This document shows positions 27,199-35,789 of a DNA stretch of 64,000 nt, one piece after another. The stretch is from assembly GCF_017837635.1 (NCBI RefSeq), contig NZ_JAGJRS010000007.1, forward strand, positions 1-64,000, in the 5' to 3' direction. This DNA is from Frateuria flava. Its GTDB lineage: Bacteria > Pseudomonadota > Gammaproteobacteria > Xanthomonadales > Rhodanobacteraceae. Position 1 is the first letter of the stretch, and every line of letters starts with the position of its first letter. The translations under genes and the position numbers were made by a program. The notes under the pieces were generated by a model that saw only the letters and a program-made list of their open reading frames with translations, ran no database searches and had not been told where the DNA came from.

Positions 27199-27636
27199 AT
27201 GTACACGCACATCCTGCTACCCGTCGACGGCTCGGACCTCTCGCTGCGCGCCGCCGACGCCGGCATCGCGCTGGCGCGCCAGCTCGGTGCGCGCGTGCAC
27301 GCCGTGCACGTGGTGGTGCCGCTGCCGGCGGTGCCGTTCCTCAACGAGATCATCGCCACCAGCGATGCGGAGTACGCCGACAGCGCCGAGGAGGCGGGCG
27401 CGCGTTACCTTGCCGCCGTGCGCGAGCGCGCTGATCCCGCCGGGGTCGCCTGCCAGTGCAGCCTGGAAACGAACCCGCGTCCGCACCGCGCCATCCTCGA
27501 GGTAGCTCGCCGCGAAGGCTGCGACCTGATCGTGATGGGCAGCCACGGCTGGCGCGGACTGGATCGCCTGCTGCTGGGCAGCGAGGCGCAGCGGGTGATC
27601 CTGGAATCGGACGTGCCCGTGCTGGTGCACCGCTAG
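27199..27636 (+). CDS. Universal stress protein UspA family
   Basis: A 145-residue single-domain Usp protein. It shows the N-terminal ILLPVDGSDLSLRAADAGIALA strand-loop-helix and the ATP-binding motif GSHGWRGLDRLLLGSEAQRV near residue 113, which fits the G-x2-G-x9-G-S/T pattern. The gene lies 17 bases after SDR with a GGAG ribosome site and is followed four bases later by a P-type ATPase gene. In denitrifiers and pseudomonads, Usp genes are common members of Anr regulons, which agrees with the site upstream. Confidence 0.93.
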   Translation: MYTHILLPVDGSDLSLRAADAGIALARQLGARVHAVHVVVPLPAVPFLNEIIATSDAEYADSAEEAGARYLAAVRERADPAGVACQCSLETNPRPHRAILEVARREGCDLIVMGSHGWRGLDRLLLGSEAQRVILESDVPVLVHR

Positions 27637-27640
27637 CGGC

Positions 27641-30157
27641 ATGGTCACCACCGAGCGCGCGCAGGCCGCCGTCCGCGAAGGCCTGGACCCGGCCGAAGCG
27701 GCGCGCCGCCTGGCCGCGCACGGTCCCAACCTGTTGCCCGGCAGCACGCCCAAGAGCTTCGGCGCGATCGTGCTGGGGGTGTTGTCCGAGCCGATGTTCC
27801 TGATGCTGCTGTGCGCCGGCGGCCTGTACCTGGCGCTGGGCGACCGCGCCGAGGCGGCGTTCCTGCTCTCGGCCGTGTTCGTGGTGATCGGCATCACCCT
27901 GCTGCAGGAGCGCAAGACCCAGCGGGCGCTCGAATCCCTGCGCGAGCTCTCCGCGCCGCGTGCGCTGGTGATCCGCGGTGGCGAAGAGCTGCGCGTGGCC
28001 GGTGCCGAGGTGGTACCGGGTGACCTGCTGTTGCTGCGCGAGGGCGATCGCATCGCGGCCGACGCCACTCTGCTGGAAGGCCGGCTCGAAGTGGACGAAT
28101 CGCTGCTGACCGGCGAATCGGTGCCGGTGGCGCGCGAACCCGGGGGTGAGGCCGCGGTACATGCCAGCACCGTGGTGACGCGCGGAGTCGGCATCGCCCG
28201 CGTCGGCGCGACCGGCGGCGCGACCGCGGTCGGCCGCATCGGCGAAGCCCTGGCCACGACGCAGGAAGCACCCAGCGGCCTGCAACGCGCCTCGCGCCGG
28301 CTGATCCGCCAGCTCGCCATCGGCGGCCTGGCGCTGGCTGCGCTGTACGCGCTGCTGTCCTGGCTGTGGGACGGCCGCGGCCCGCTGGAAAGCCTGCTCG
28401 GCGGCATCGCGCTGGCGATGGCGATCCTGCCCGAGGAGATCCCGGTGATCCTCACCGTGTTCCTCGCGCTGGGCGCCTGGCGCATCTCGCGGCGCAAGGT
28501 GCTTACCCGGCGCGTACCGGCGGTGGAGGCGCTGGGCGCCATCTCGGTGCTGGCGGTGGACAAGACCGGCACGCTCACCCAGAACCGCATGCAGGTGGCC
28601 GAACTGGCGGTCGACGGACAGCGCTTCGTGGACGCCGGCGCCACCGAGCTGGCCGAGACGTTCCACCGGCTGGTCGAGTTCGCGATGCTGGCCACGCCCA
28701 GCGACCCGTTCGATCCGATGGAGAAGGCCATCCAGCATTTCGGCCTGCACTGGCTGGTGCACACCGAGCACGTGCACGCGGACTGGTCAGCCGAGACCGA
28801 ATACGCGCTCTCGCCGCAGATCCTGGCGATGACGCGGGTGTTCCCCTGCGACACCTGCACGCGCCACCTGCTCGCCACCAAGGGCGCACCCGAAGCGGTG
28901 ATCGACCTGTGCCACCTGGCCGTCGACCGGGCCAGGTCGATACTCGCCGAGGTCGAGGCGATGGGCGCGCGCGGCCTGCGCGTGCTCGCCGTGGCCCGCG
29001 GCCACTGGACCGGCGAGGCCTGGCCGGCCAGCCAGCACGACTTCGACTTCGAGTTCCTCGGCCTGGTCGGCCTGGCCGATCCGCCGCGGCCGGACGTGCC
29101 GGCGGCGATCGCCGAATGCCGCGCCGCCGGCGTGCGCATCCTGATGATGACCGGCGACCACCCGACCACCGCGCGCGCGATCGCGCGCCAGGTCGGTTTC
29201 GGCGAGCGCACCGAGGTGCTCACCGGCGCCGACCTGGCCGTGCTGGACGACGCCACGCTGCGCGAGCGCCTGCGCCACGTCGACCTGTGCGCCCGGCTCA
29301 AGCCCGAGCAGAAGCTGCGCCTGGTGCAGTTGCTGCGCGCGGACGGCGACGTGGTGGCGATGACCGGCGACGGCGTCAACGACGCGCCGGCGCTGAAGGC
29401 CGCCGACGTCGGCATCGCCATGGGCGAACGCGGCACCGACGTGGCGCGCGAGGCGGCCGCGCTGGTTCTGCTGGACGACAGCTTCGCCAGCATCGTGGCG
29501 GCGATCCGCCAGGGCCGGCGCATCTACGACAACATCGCCAAGGCGACCGGCTTCGTGTTCGCCGTGCACATGCCGATCATCGCGCTGGCGCTGGTGCCCA
29601 CCCTGCTGCACTGGCCGGTGCTGCTGATGCCGGTGCACATCGTGCTGCTGGAACTGCTGATCGACCCGGCGTGCTCGATCGTGTTCGAAGCCGAACCGGA
29701 AGCGGGCGACGTGATGACGCGCCCCCCCCGCGGGGCGGGCGAATCGCCGTTCGCCGCCCGCGCGCTGGGTCGCGCGGTCGTGCAGGGGCTGGGCGTGGCG
29801 GCGGTGCTGCTGCCCGGCTTCGGCCTGATGCTGCACTACGGCGTGGACGCTGCCCAGGCACGCGGCGTGGTGTTCGCGTCGCTGCTGAGCGGGTTGTTCC
29901 TGCTGATCCTGGCCAACCGGCATCCGACCCGCGCGGTGCTGGCGCGGCCGGCGCGGGGCAATCGCTGGATCGTCCGCATGGCCGGCGCGCTGGCGCTGAT
30001 GCTGGCAGCCGCCTTCGGCGTGCCGTTCCTGCGCGCCGTGATGGACATCGCCCTGCCCGGCCCGGCCGCGCTCGGCGCCCTGCTGGCGATGCTCGTCGGG
30101 ATCCTCGCCTGGCTGGAGGCGTTGCGCTGGATGTCGCGGAGGCCTCCGCACGCGTGA
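27641..30157 (+). CDS. Cation-transporting P-type ATPase
   Basis: An 838-residue P-type ATPase of the P2/P3 kind rather than the heavy-metal kind. An N-terminal cation-ATPase domain (LDPAEAARRLAAHGPN) is followed by TGES in LLTGESVPVARE near residue 162, the intramembrane PEEIPVIL near residue 264, DKTGTLTQNRM near residue 307, KGAPEAV near residue 414, MTGDGVNDAPALKAADVGIA near residue 574, and six C-terminal helices. The substrate (Ca, Mg, Mn or H) cannot be told. It follows UspA by four bases, so it is in the same operon downstream of an Fnr/Anr-like site. Confidence 0.9.
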   Translation: MVTTERAQAAVREGLDPAEAARRLAAHGPNLLPGSTPKSFGAIVLGVLSEPMFLMLLCAGGLYLALGDRAEAAFLLSAVFVVIGITLLQERKTQRALESLRELSAPRALVIRGGEELRVAGAEVVPGDLLLLREGDRIAADATLLEGRLEVDESLLTGESVPVAREPGGEAAVHASTVVTRGVGIARVGATGGATAVGRIGEALATTQEAPSGLQRASRRLIRQLAIGGLALAALYALLSWLWDGRGPLESLLGGIALAMAILPEEIPVILTVFLALGAWRISRRKVLTRRVPAVEALGAISVLAVDKTGTLTQNRMQVAELAVDGQRFVDAGATELAETFHRLVEFAMLATPSDPFDPMEKAIQHFGLHWLVHTEHVHADWSAETEYALSPQILAMTRVFPCDTCTRHLLATKGAPEAVIDLCHLAVDRARSILAEVEAMGARGLRVLAVARGHWTGEAWPASQHDFDFEFLGLVGLADPPRPDVPAAIAECRAAGVRILMMTGDHPTTARAIARQVGFGERTEVLTGADLAVLDDATLRERLRHVDLCARLKPEQKLRLVQLLRADGDVVAMTGDGVNDAPALKAADVGIAMGERGTDVAREAAALVLLDDSFASIVAAIRQGRRIYDNIAKATGFVFAVHMPIIALALVPTLLHWPVLLMPVHIVLLELLIDPACSIVFEAEPEAGDVMTRPPRGAGESPFAARALGRAVVQGLGVAAVLLPGFGLMLHYGVDAAQARGVVFASLLSGLFLLILANRHPTRAVLARPARGNRWIVRMAGALALMLAAAFGVPFLRAVMDIALPGPAALGALLAMLVGILAWLEALRWMSRRPPHA

Positions 30158-30259
30158 GCCCGCCCGCGCAAGCGCACCCGCGCGCGGTCAACCGCCATCG
30201 CATCGGGCCAGGGGGACGGCGCAGCCGGCCGCAGCGCACGGTCGCGCACCGATTGGCTC

Positions 30260-31612
30260 CTACCGGCGCGCAGGCGCGGCGGCATGGGCACGCGGGAGAT
30301 CGAGCGTCACCCGTGCACCGCCCAGCGGAGCGCGGTCGAAGGCGAGATGGCCGTGGTGCAGCGTGGTGATCGCCTGCACGATCGACAGTCCCAGGCCGCT
30401 GCCCTCGCCGAGGCTGCCGGCCGGGCGATGGAAGCGTTCGCCCAGCCGCGAGGGATCGGCAAAGCCGCTGCCGCTGTCGTCCACGACCAGCCGCACGCCG
30501 GCGGCCGTACCGCTCACGCGCACCGCGATGCGGCCACGAACGGGCGCGTGGCGCAGCGCGTTGTCGAGCAGGTTGGCCAGCGCGATGCCGAGCAGTCCGG
30601 CGCTGGCGCGCAGGCGGGTGTCGCCCTCGCTGTCGAGGGAAAGCTCGAGCTGCCGCACGGCGGCCCGCTCGCTCGCCTCGCGCAGGGCGTCACCGGCCAG
30701 CTCGGCCAGGTCCAGTGGCCCGGCGTCGTCCAGTTCACTGGCCTGCTCGACGCGGGCCAACAGCAACAGTTGCCCAACCAGCCGCTGCATGCGCTCCAGC
30801 GCCGCCTGCGCGCGATCCAGATGGTGCCCGCGCGGGTCGGCATCGGCACGGGCGGCCAGGTCCAGTTCCAGCCGCAGCGCGGCCAGTGGGTGGCGCAGTT
30901 CGTGCGCGGCATCGGCGGTGAAGCGGCGCTCGCGTTCCAGCGCGTGGCGCAGACGCTCGACCAGCCGGTCCACCGCTTCGGTGAAGGGCGCCAGTTCGAG
31001 CGGCACGCGCGCGTCGGTGAGGATGGGCACCTGCAGCGCGTCGGCGACGTCCAGGCGCCGGCTCAACTGACGCAGCGGCGACAGTCCGCCGCGCAGGCCG
31101 GCGTAGACGATAGGCGGCAGCAGCAGCAACAGCCCGAGCAGTGCGAACAGCGCCGGCGCCGCGATCCGGCGCAGCATCTCGTCGCGCTCGTCCAGCGGCG
31201 CGGCGACCTGGATGGTGTAGCGACCATCGGCGTCAGCACGTTCGAGCACGCGCCAGCGGCGGCCGTGGTAATCGACGGTACGCAGCGGCCGCGCGGGATC
31301 GGGTGCCATTGCGGGAAAGGCGTCGCTGTCGACCAGCACGCGGCCGCCCGCGTCGCGCAGCACGATCGTCGGGCGGTGCGCCTGGCGGTCGGAATCGATC
31401 AACCGTTCCGGCAGGCGCGCGCCGCGGAGCGACGCCGGTTCGGCCGGCACCGTGGCGAGTACTGCGGCAGCCGTGCGCACCAGCATCTGGTCGAAGATCT
31501 CGTCGATCTCGTGCAGCGCGCGCCAGCCCATCCAGCCGGCCGCGGCCAGCCATACGGCGAGCACGCCGGCGGCCAGCCGCGCGACCAGGCGACGGTTGAG
31601 CGAAGGGCGCAT
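30260..31612 (-). CDS. Sensor histidine kinase (OmpR-system type)
   Basis: A 450-residue membrane kinase. A first helix (about 10-28) and a periplasmic sensor region are followed by a second helix (LFALLGLLLLLPPIVY near residue 155), a HAMP-like linker, then the phosphoacceptor box DAAHELRHPLAALRLEL near residue 235. The ATPase motifs NLLDNALRHAP, DDSGSGF and GSGLGLSI follow. It starts by an ATGA overlap with the response-regulator stop, which also settles the start codon. It is the last gene of a PepSY-cytochrome b561-regulator-kinase operon. The signal is unknown. Confidence 0.92.
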   Translation of the reverse strand: MRPSLNRRLVARLAAGVLAVWLAAAGWMGWRALHEIDEIFDQMLVRTAAAVLATVPAEPASLRGARLPERLIDSDRQAHRPTIVLRDAGGRVLVDSDAFPAMAPDPARPLRTVDYHGRRWRVLERADADGRYTIQVAAPLDERDEMLRRIAAPALFALLGLLLLLPPIVYAGLRGGLSPLRQLSRRLDVADALQVPILTDARVPLELAPFTEAVDRLVERLRHALERERRFTADAAHELRHPLAALRLELDLAARADADPRGHHLDRAQAALERMQRLVGQLLLLARVEQASELDDAGPLDLAELAGDALREASERAAVRQLELSLDSEGDTRLRASAGLLGIALANLLDNALRHAPVRGRIAVRVSGTAAGVRLVVDDSGSGFADPSRLGERFHRPAGSLGEGSGLGLSIVQAITTLHHGHLAFDRAPLGGARVTLDLPRAHAAAPARR

Positions 31613-32283
31613 CAGGGCGCGTCCACCGGGGAGGCGAGCGCGTAGCCGATGCCGCGCAGGGTGCGGATCCAGTCGGCGCCGAGCTTGTGCCGCAGGCGGT
31701 GGACGTGCACTTCCACCGCGTTGCTGGCGACCTCGCGGCCCCAGTCGTAGAGCGCCTCTTCCAGTTGCGCGCGGGAGTAGGCGCGGCCGGGGTGGCGGGC
31801 GAGCAGCTCGAGCATGGCGAACTCGCGCGCGGTCAGTTCCAGCGGCACGCCGGCCAAGGTGGCGCGGTGCGCGGCGGGGTCCAGCTCCAGCGCGCCGACG
31901 CGGATCACCGGCTCGGGCTGCCCATCGGCGCGGCGCAGCAGCGCGCGCAGGCGGGCGGCCAGCTCGTCCAGGTGCACCGGCTTGACCACGTAGTCGTCGG
32001 CGCCGGCATCCAGCCCGGCGACGCGGTCGGCCAGCGCGTCGCGGGCGGTGAGCAGCAGCACCGGCGTGGCGTCCTTGCGTCGGCGCAGCGCGGCGATGAT
32101 CGCCGGGCCGCTGCTGCGCGGCAGGTTCCAGTCCAGCACGGCCGCGGCGTAGGCGGTGTCCGCCAGCGCCGCGGCCGCCTGCGCGCCGTCGGTGATCCAG
32201 TCGACCGCGTAGCCGAGCTGGCGCAGGCCGTCGGCGAGCGCGCGGCCCAGCGCCAGGTCGTCCTCGGCCAGCAGGATGCGCAC
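31612..32283 (-). CDS. OmpR/PhoB-family response regulator
   Basis: A 223-residue regulator. The receiver domain (about 1-115) has the acidic pair in LLAEDDLALG, the phosphorylation Asp in AAVLDWNLPRSSG near residue 51, and the Lys in YVVKPVHLDELAARL near residue 101. The winged-helix DNA-binding domain (about 125-220) has LTAREFAMLELLARHPG and the recognition segment NAVEVHVHRLRHKLG. It resembles the QseB/TctD group. It is seven bases after the cytochrome b561 gene and overlaps the kinase gene. Confidence 0.94.
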   Translation of the reverse strand: MRILLAEDDLALGRALADGLRQLGYAVDWITDGAQAAAALADTAYAAAVLDWNLPRSSGPAIIAALRRRKDATPVLLLTARDALADRVAGLDAGADDYVVKPVHLDELAARLRALLRRADGQPEPVIRVGALELDPAAHRATLAGVPLELTAREFAMLELLARHPGRAYSRAQLEEALYDWGREVASNAVEVHVHRLRHKLGADWIRTLRGIGYALASPVDAP

Positions 32284-32289
32284 GCGCCT

Positions 32290-32856
32290 TTAGTCCAGCC
32301 TGCGCTTGCGCCCGGTGACCATCGCGCGCACCAGGTTCTCGCGGTAGTGGATGCTCTCGCCGATGGCCGCCAGCACATGCAGGCCGACCAGTGCGAGCAC
32401 GCCGTAGGCAAGTGCTTCGTGCACTTCCTCCAGCCACTCGGCGCCGAAGAACGCGTCGGTGGTCTGCAGCCAGCCGGTGAGCCCGACCAGGGACACGCCA
32501 GCGAGCAAGGCCAGGATCATCACCGCGGCAGCGGGGTTGTGCCCCAGCCGCCGCCGCGAGCGCCCGGCCAGGCGCTCGCGCAGGTAGGTGCGCACCTGGC
32601 CTGGCCGCGGCACCCAGTCGGCGAAGCGCGCGTGGCGGGTGCCGACGAAGCCCCACACCAGGCGGATGCCGATCAGGGCGAGCACCGCGTAGCCCATCCA
32701 GCGATGCAGTGCGTCGCCCTCCTCGGTGAGGAAGTTGCCCAGGAACAGCGCCGCCAGCGACCAGTGGAACACGCGTACCAGCGGGTCCCAGACCTTGACG
32801 GTGTCGATGTCCTTCGTGTCGCGCCCGGCGGCGCCGGTCTTGGCGATGGCGTTCAT
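32290..32856 (-). CDS. Cytochrome b561 family protein
   Basis: A 188-residue four-helix di-haem b membrane protein. Haem-ligand His residues appear in RVFHWSLAALFLGNFL near residue 28, LHRWMGYAVLALIGIRLVW near residue 49, and VHEALAYGVLALVGLHVLAAIGE near residue 145. Proteins of this group move electrons between quinones and soluble cytochromes or reductases. It follows a secreted PepSY protein by 16 bases and precedes the two-component genes, suggesting a redox-sensing or iron-stress module. Confidence 0.92.
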   Translation of the reverse strand: MNAIAKTGAAGRDTKDIDTVKVWDPLVRVFHWSLAALFLGNFLTEEGDALHRWMGYAVLALIGIRLVWGFVGTRHARFADWVPRPGQVRTYLRERLAGRSRRRLGHNPAAAVMILALLAGVSLVGLTGWLQTTDAFFGAEWLEEVHEALAYGVLALVGLHVLAAIGESIHYRENLVRAMVTGRKRRLD

Positions 32857-32872
32857 GGCTTTCCTCCGCGGC

Positions 32873-33145
32873 TCAGCCGCCGCGCTGCTTGACGATGCGG
32901 CCGTCGGTGGGGTCGAAGTAGATCTCGACCTTCTTGCCCTCGCGCGTCTTGCCGTAGATCTCGTAGCAGTTGCCCGAGACCTTGAAGATGTCGATGGCAT
33001 AGCCCTGGTCGAGAATCTTCTGTTTCATGGCCGCCTCGGTCATCCACTTCGCGCGCGGGGCGTCGGTGCACTTGGGCGAGGCGAGCAGAACGCCGGGCAG
33101 CACGGCGAGGGAGGCGATCAGGGGGAGGAGGGTCTTGCGGTTCAT
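32873..33145 (-). CDS. Secreted PepSY-domain protein
   Basis: A 90-residue protein with a signal peptide (LLPLIASLAVLPGVLLA) and a single PepSY-like domain, whose family pattern can be read as MKQKILDQGY, DIFKVSGNCYEIYGK and VEIYFDPTDGRIVKQ. There are two cysteines (PKCTDAP, SGNCYE) that could pair. It is the first gene of the operon with cytochrome b561 and the two-component system. The Fnr/Anr-like site at 33272-33285 lies 127 bases upstream and may not serve it. Confidence 0.88.
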   Translation of the reverse strand: MNRKTLLPLIASLAVLPGVLLASPKCTDAPRAKWMTEAAMKQKILDQGYAIDIFKVSGNCYEIYGKTREGKKVEIYFDPTDGRIVKQRGG

Positions 33146-33271
33146 GGCTTGGCTCCGTCGGCGGCGGGAGTGCCGTCGATGGCTATGGAAACGGCGGCGG
33201 CTTACGGGGAACTTACGGCGACTGGCCGGTTTTACGACCGCGCCAGTGTGCGGCGCGTGGCGCGCACCGTC

Positions 33272-33285
33272 TTGACGGCGGTCAA
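33272..33285. promoter_or_regulatory. Fnr/Anr-like binding site for the beta-CASP nuclease
   Basis: TTGAC-GGCG-GTCAA is a perfectly symmetric dyad, centred about 59 bases before the next start codon. Confidence 0.82.
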
Positions 33286-33337
33286 GCGCGCCCGCGCGCA
33301 CCGTGCGAGAGTTTCCCCACTGCCACGGAGCGATGCG

Positions 33338-34729
33338 ATGCTCGTCTACAGCTGCCACGGTGCCGCCAAGCAGGTCACCGGTTCGTGCCACCTGATCGAA
33401 TGCAACGGCCGCCGCGTGCTGGTCGATTGCGGCATGTTCCAGGGCGACCGCGCGGCCGAACAGGCCAACGCCGAGCCATTCGGCTTCGATCCGGCCACCA
33501 TCGACGCCTTGCTGCTCACCCATGCGCACCTGGATCACTGCGGGCGCATCCCGCGGCTGGTGCGGCAAGGTTTCCGCGGGCGCATCCTGGCCACCTCGGC
33601 CACCCGCGAGCTGGCGCGGCTGGTCCTGCTTGACGCCGCCGGCCTGCAGGAGGAGGACGCCCGCCGCGCGGCACGCAGCGACCGCCGCGGCGAGGAGGCG
33701 GTAGAGCCGCTGTACACCATCGACGACGCGCTGCACGCGATCGACTTCTTCGAACCGGGGCTGGGCTACGGGCATGACATCGACGTGGCTCCCGGGATCC
33801 GCGCGCGCTTCTTCGACGCCGGGCACATCCTGGGGTCGGCGCAAGTGCTGCTGACCCTGGGCGAGGGTGCCGGGCAGCGCACGATGCTGTTCTCCGGCGA
33901 CCTGGGCAACCCGGGCCGGCCACTGCTGCGCGACCCGGTCCCCGCGCCGGCGGCGGACTACGTGGCGATGGAATGCACCTATGGCGACCGTCCGCACCGC
34001 TCGGTGCCCGACTCGGTGGTCGAGCTGTACCAGGCGATCCGCGAGACGGTGGGGCGGCGGGGCAACGTGGTGATTCCCACCTTCGCGCTGGAGCGCACGC
34101 AGGAGATCCTCTATTACCTGCACCTGGGCCTGCGCGACGGTCAGGTTCCACCGCACGTGCGGGTGTTCCTCGATTCGCCGATGGCGATCTCCGCCACCGA
34201 GATCTACCGACGCCACCCGGAATGTTTCGACGCGCAGTTCCTTCAGGTGTTGCAGCACGGCGACCCGTTCGCGATGCCCGGCCTGCATTTCACCCGCAGC
34301 ACGCAGGAATCGATGGCGATCAACGCGATCGACGGCGGCGCGATCATCCTGGCCGGCTCGGGCATGTGCACCGGCGGGCGCGTGCGCCATCACCTGAAGC
34401 ACAACCTGTGGCGCGAGCGCAGCAGCGTGGTGTTCGTCGGCTACGCCGCACAGGGCACGCTGGCGCGGCGGATCATCGACGGCGCCGCCAGCGTGCGGGT
34501 GCTCAACCAGGAGATCCCGGTACGCGCGCAGGTGTGGACGATCAACGGCTTCTCCGCCCACGCCGGCCGCCCCGACCTGCTGGACTGGCTGGGGCGCGCG
34601 CCACGGCGGCGGGTGTTCCTGGTGCACGGCGAGTACGACCGGGGCATGCGCGGCATGGGCGAGGCGCTGACGGGGCTGGGCGTGGATTGGCAGATGCCGG
34701 GGATGGGCGAGCCCATCCGGCTGGACTGA
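33338..34729 (+). CDS. MBL-fold beta-CASP RNA-processing exonuclease-like protein
   Basis: A 463-residue metallo-beta-lactamase/beta-CASP protein (CPSF73/YsgB class). Metal-binding motif THAHLDHCGRIP near residue 59, GHILGSAQVLL near residue 164, the Asp in FSGDLGNPGRP near residue 187, the beta-CASP region from about 240, and the C-terminal FSAHAGRPDLL and FLVHGEYDRG all appear. Substrate could be RNA or DNA. The family includes nucleases under anaerobic control in pseudomonads. Here a perfect Fnr/Anr-like dyad precedes it. The start at MLVYSCHGAAKQVTGS is set by homology. Confidence 0.9.
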   Translation: MLVYSCHGAAKQVTGSCHLIECNGRRVLVDCGMFQGDRAAEQANAEPFGFDPATIDALLLTHAHLDHCGRIPRLVRQGFRGRILATSATRELARLVLLDAAGLQEEDARRAARSDRRGEEAVEPLYTIDDALHAIDFFEPGLGYGHDIDVAPGIRARFFDAGHILGSAQVLLTLGEGAGQRTMLFSGDLGNPGRPLLRDPVPAPAADYVAMECTYGDRPHRSVPDSVVELYQAIRETVGRRGNVVIPTFALERTQEILYYLHLGLRDGQVPPHVRVFLDSPMAISATEIYRRHPECFDAQFLQVLQHGDPFAMPGLHFTRSTQESMAINAIDGGAIILAGSGMCTGGRVRHHLKHNLWRERSSVVFVGYAAQGTLARRIIDGAASVRVLNQEIPVRAQVWTINGFSAHAGRPDLLDWLGRAPRRRVFLVHGEYDRGMRGMGEALTGLGVDWQMPGMGEPIRLD

Positions 34730-34746
34730 GGCCGGGTTTCCCCGCA

Positions 34747-34882
34747 GGGCTTCCCCGATCCGCCCTTCGGGCACCTTCCCCCGCGCGCGGGGGAAGGCTC
34801 GGCAGGTGATATCCGGGCGGCGGCATCTTGATCCTTCCCCCGTTCCACGGGGGAAGGTGCCCGAAGGGCGGATGGGGGATAC
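34747..34882. repeat. Inverted pair of CCATCCGCC-type repeats
   Basis: Two oppositely oriented copies of the TTCCCCGATCCGCCCTTCGG family fill the gap after the beta-CASP gene. Confidence 0.85.
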
Positions 34883-35007
34883 CTTGCGGGGAAGCTCGGA
34901 CCCCACACGGCACTAAATCCACCTTCCCCGGATCGCGCCCGCGAGCGCGCAGGCTGGCGACCAGCCACAGGCCCGGCAGCACCGCCGGCGGCGGGCAAGC
35001 CAGCGGG

Positions 35008-35769
35008 TCAGTCCGGCAGCAGGCTGCGGCCGATATGGTGCAGGCCGGCCGGGTCCAGGATCAGCAGCTGGCGCCCTTCCACCTGGATCAGGTTCTGCGC
35101 GCGGAAGCGGCTCAGCACGCGGCTGACCGTCTCGGCGGCCAGCCGCAGGTAGTTGGCGATGTCGCCGCGCGACATGCTGAGCTGGAACTGCGTGCCGGAG
35201 AAACCACGCGCGGCGTAACGCTGGCCCAGGTCGGTGAGGAACGCGGCCATGCGCTCGTCGGCGCTGTGGTCGCCGGCCAGCAGGCTGGCCGAGCCCAGCT
35301 CCTTGCTGAGCAGCCGGAACAGGTGGCTCTGCACCGCCGGCATGCGCGCGGCCAGCGCGCTCATCGCCGGGAACGAGAAGCGGCAGAAGTAGGAGGTCTC
35401 CAGCGCGATCGCGTCGCACGGGAAGTGCTCGGGGTAGATCGCGTTCAGGCCGATCACTTCGCCGGGCAGGTAGAAGCCGAGCACCTGCTCGCGGCCTTCC
35501 TTGTCGACCATGCTGGTCTTCACCGTGCCCGAGCGCACCGCGAAGATCGCGCGGAACGGGTTGCCGGTGCGGAACACGTACTCGCCCGCGCGGAACGGCC
35601 CGACGTGCTCGACCAGGCAATGCAGTTCGCGAAGCTCGAGCTTGCCGTAGCCCACCGCCTGGCAGGCGCCGGCGAACGCGCAGGTACGGCAGAAGTGGGC
35701 CTCGTCGCCGTCGTCGGCGATCGGGCTGGGTGGTTCAGGCAGGCGGCCCGCCTGGTTTTCCAAACGCAT
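35008..35769 (-). CDS. anr: Fnr/Anr-type oxygen-sensing regulator
   Basis: A 253-residue Crp/Fnr-family activator that binds DNA as a dimer when its oxygen-labile [4Fe-4S] cluster is intact. The N-terminal cluster cysteines are C-x2-C-x5-C in FCRTCAFAGACQ. The fourth is the Cys in LETSYFCRFSF, at the place of Cys122 in Escherichia coli Fnr. A cyclic-nucleotide-binding-like domain follows, then a helix-turn-helix whose recognition helix keeps the E-x2-S-R of Fnr in RLAAETVSRVL, so TTGAT-type sites are expected. The ATG at 35769 was preferred to 35850 because the longer form would overlap hemN. It follows hemN by 20 bases. Confidence 0.93.
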   Translation of the reverse strand: MRLENQAGRLPEPPSPIADDGDEAHFCRTCAFAGACQAVGYGKLELRELHCLVEHVGPFRAGEYVFRTGNPFRAIFAVRSGTVKTSMVDKEGREQVLGFYLPGEVIGLNAIYPEHFPCDAIALETSYFCRFSFPAMSALAARMPAVQSHLFRLLSKELGSASLLAGDHSADERMAAFLTDLGQRYAARGFSGTQFQLSMSRGDIANYLRLAAETVSRVLSRFRAQNLIQVEGRQLLILDPAGLHHIGRSLLPD

Positions 35770-35789
35770 CAGCAACGCCTTGTGGCCGG

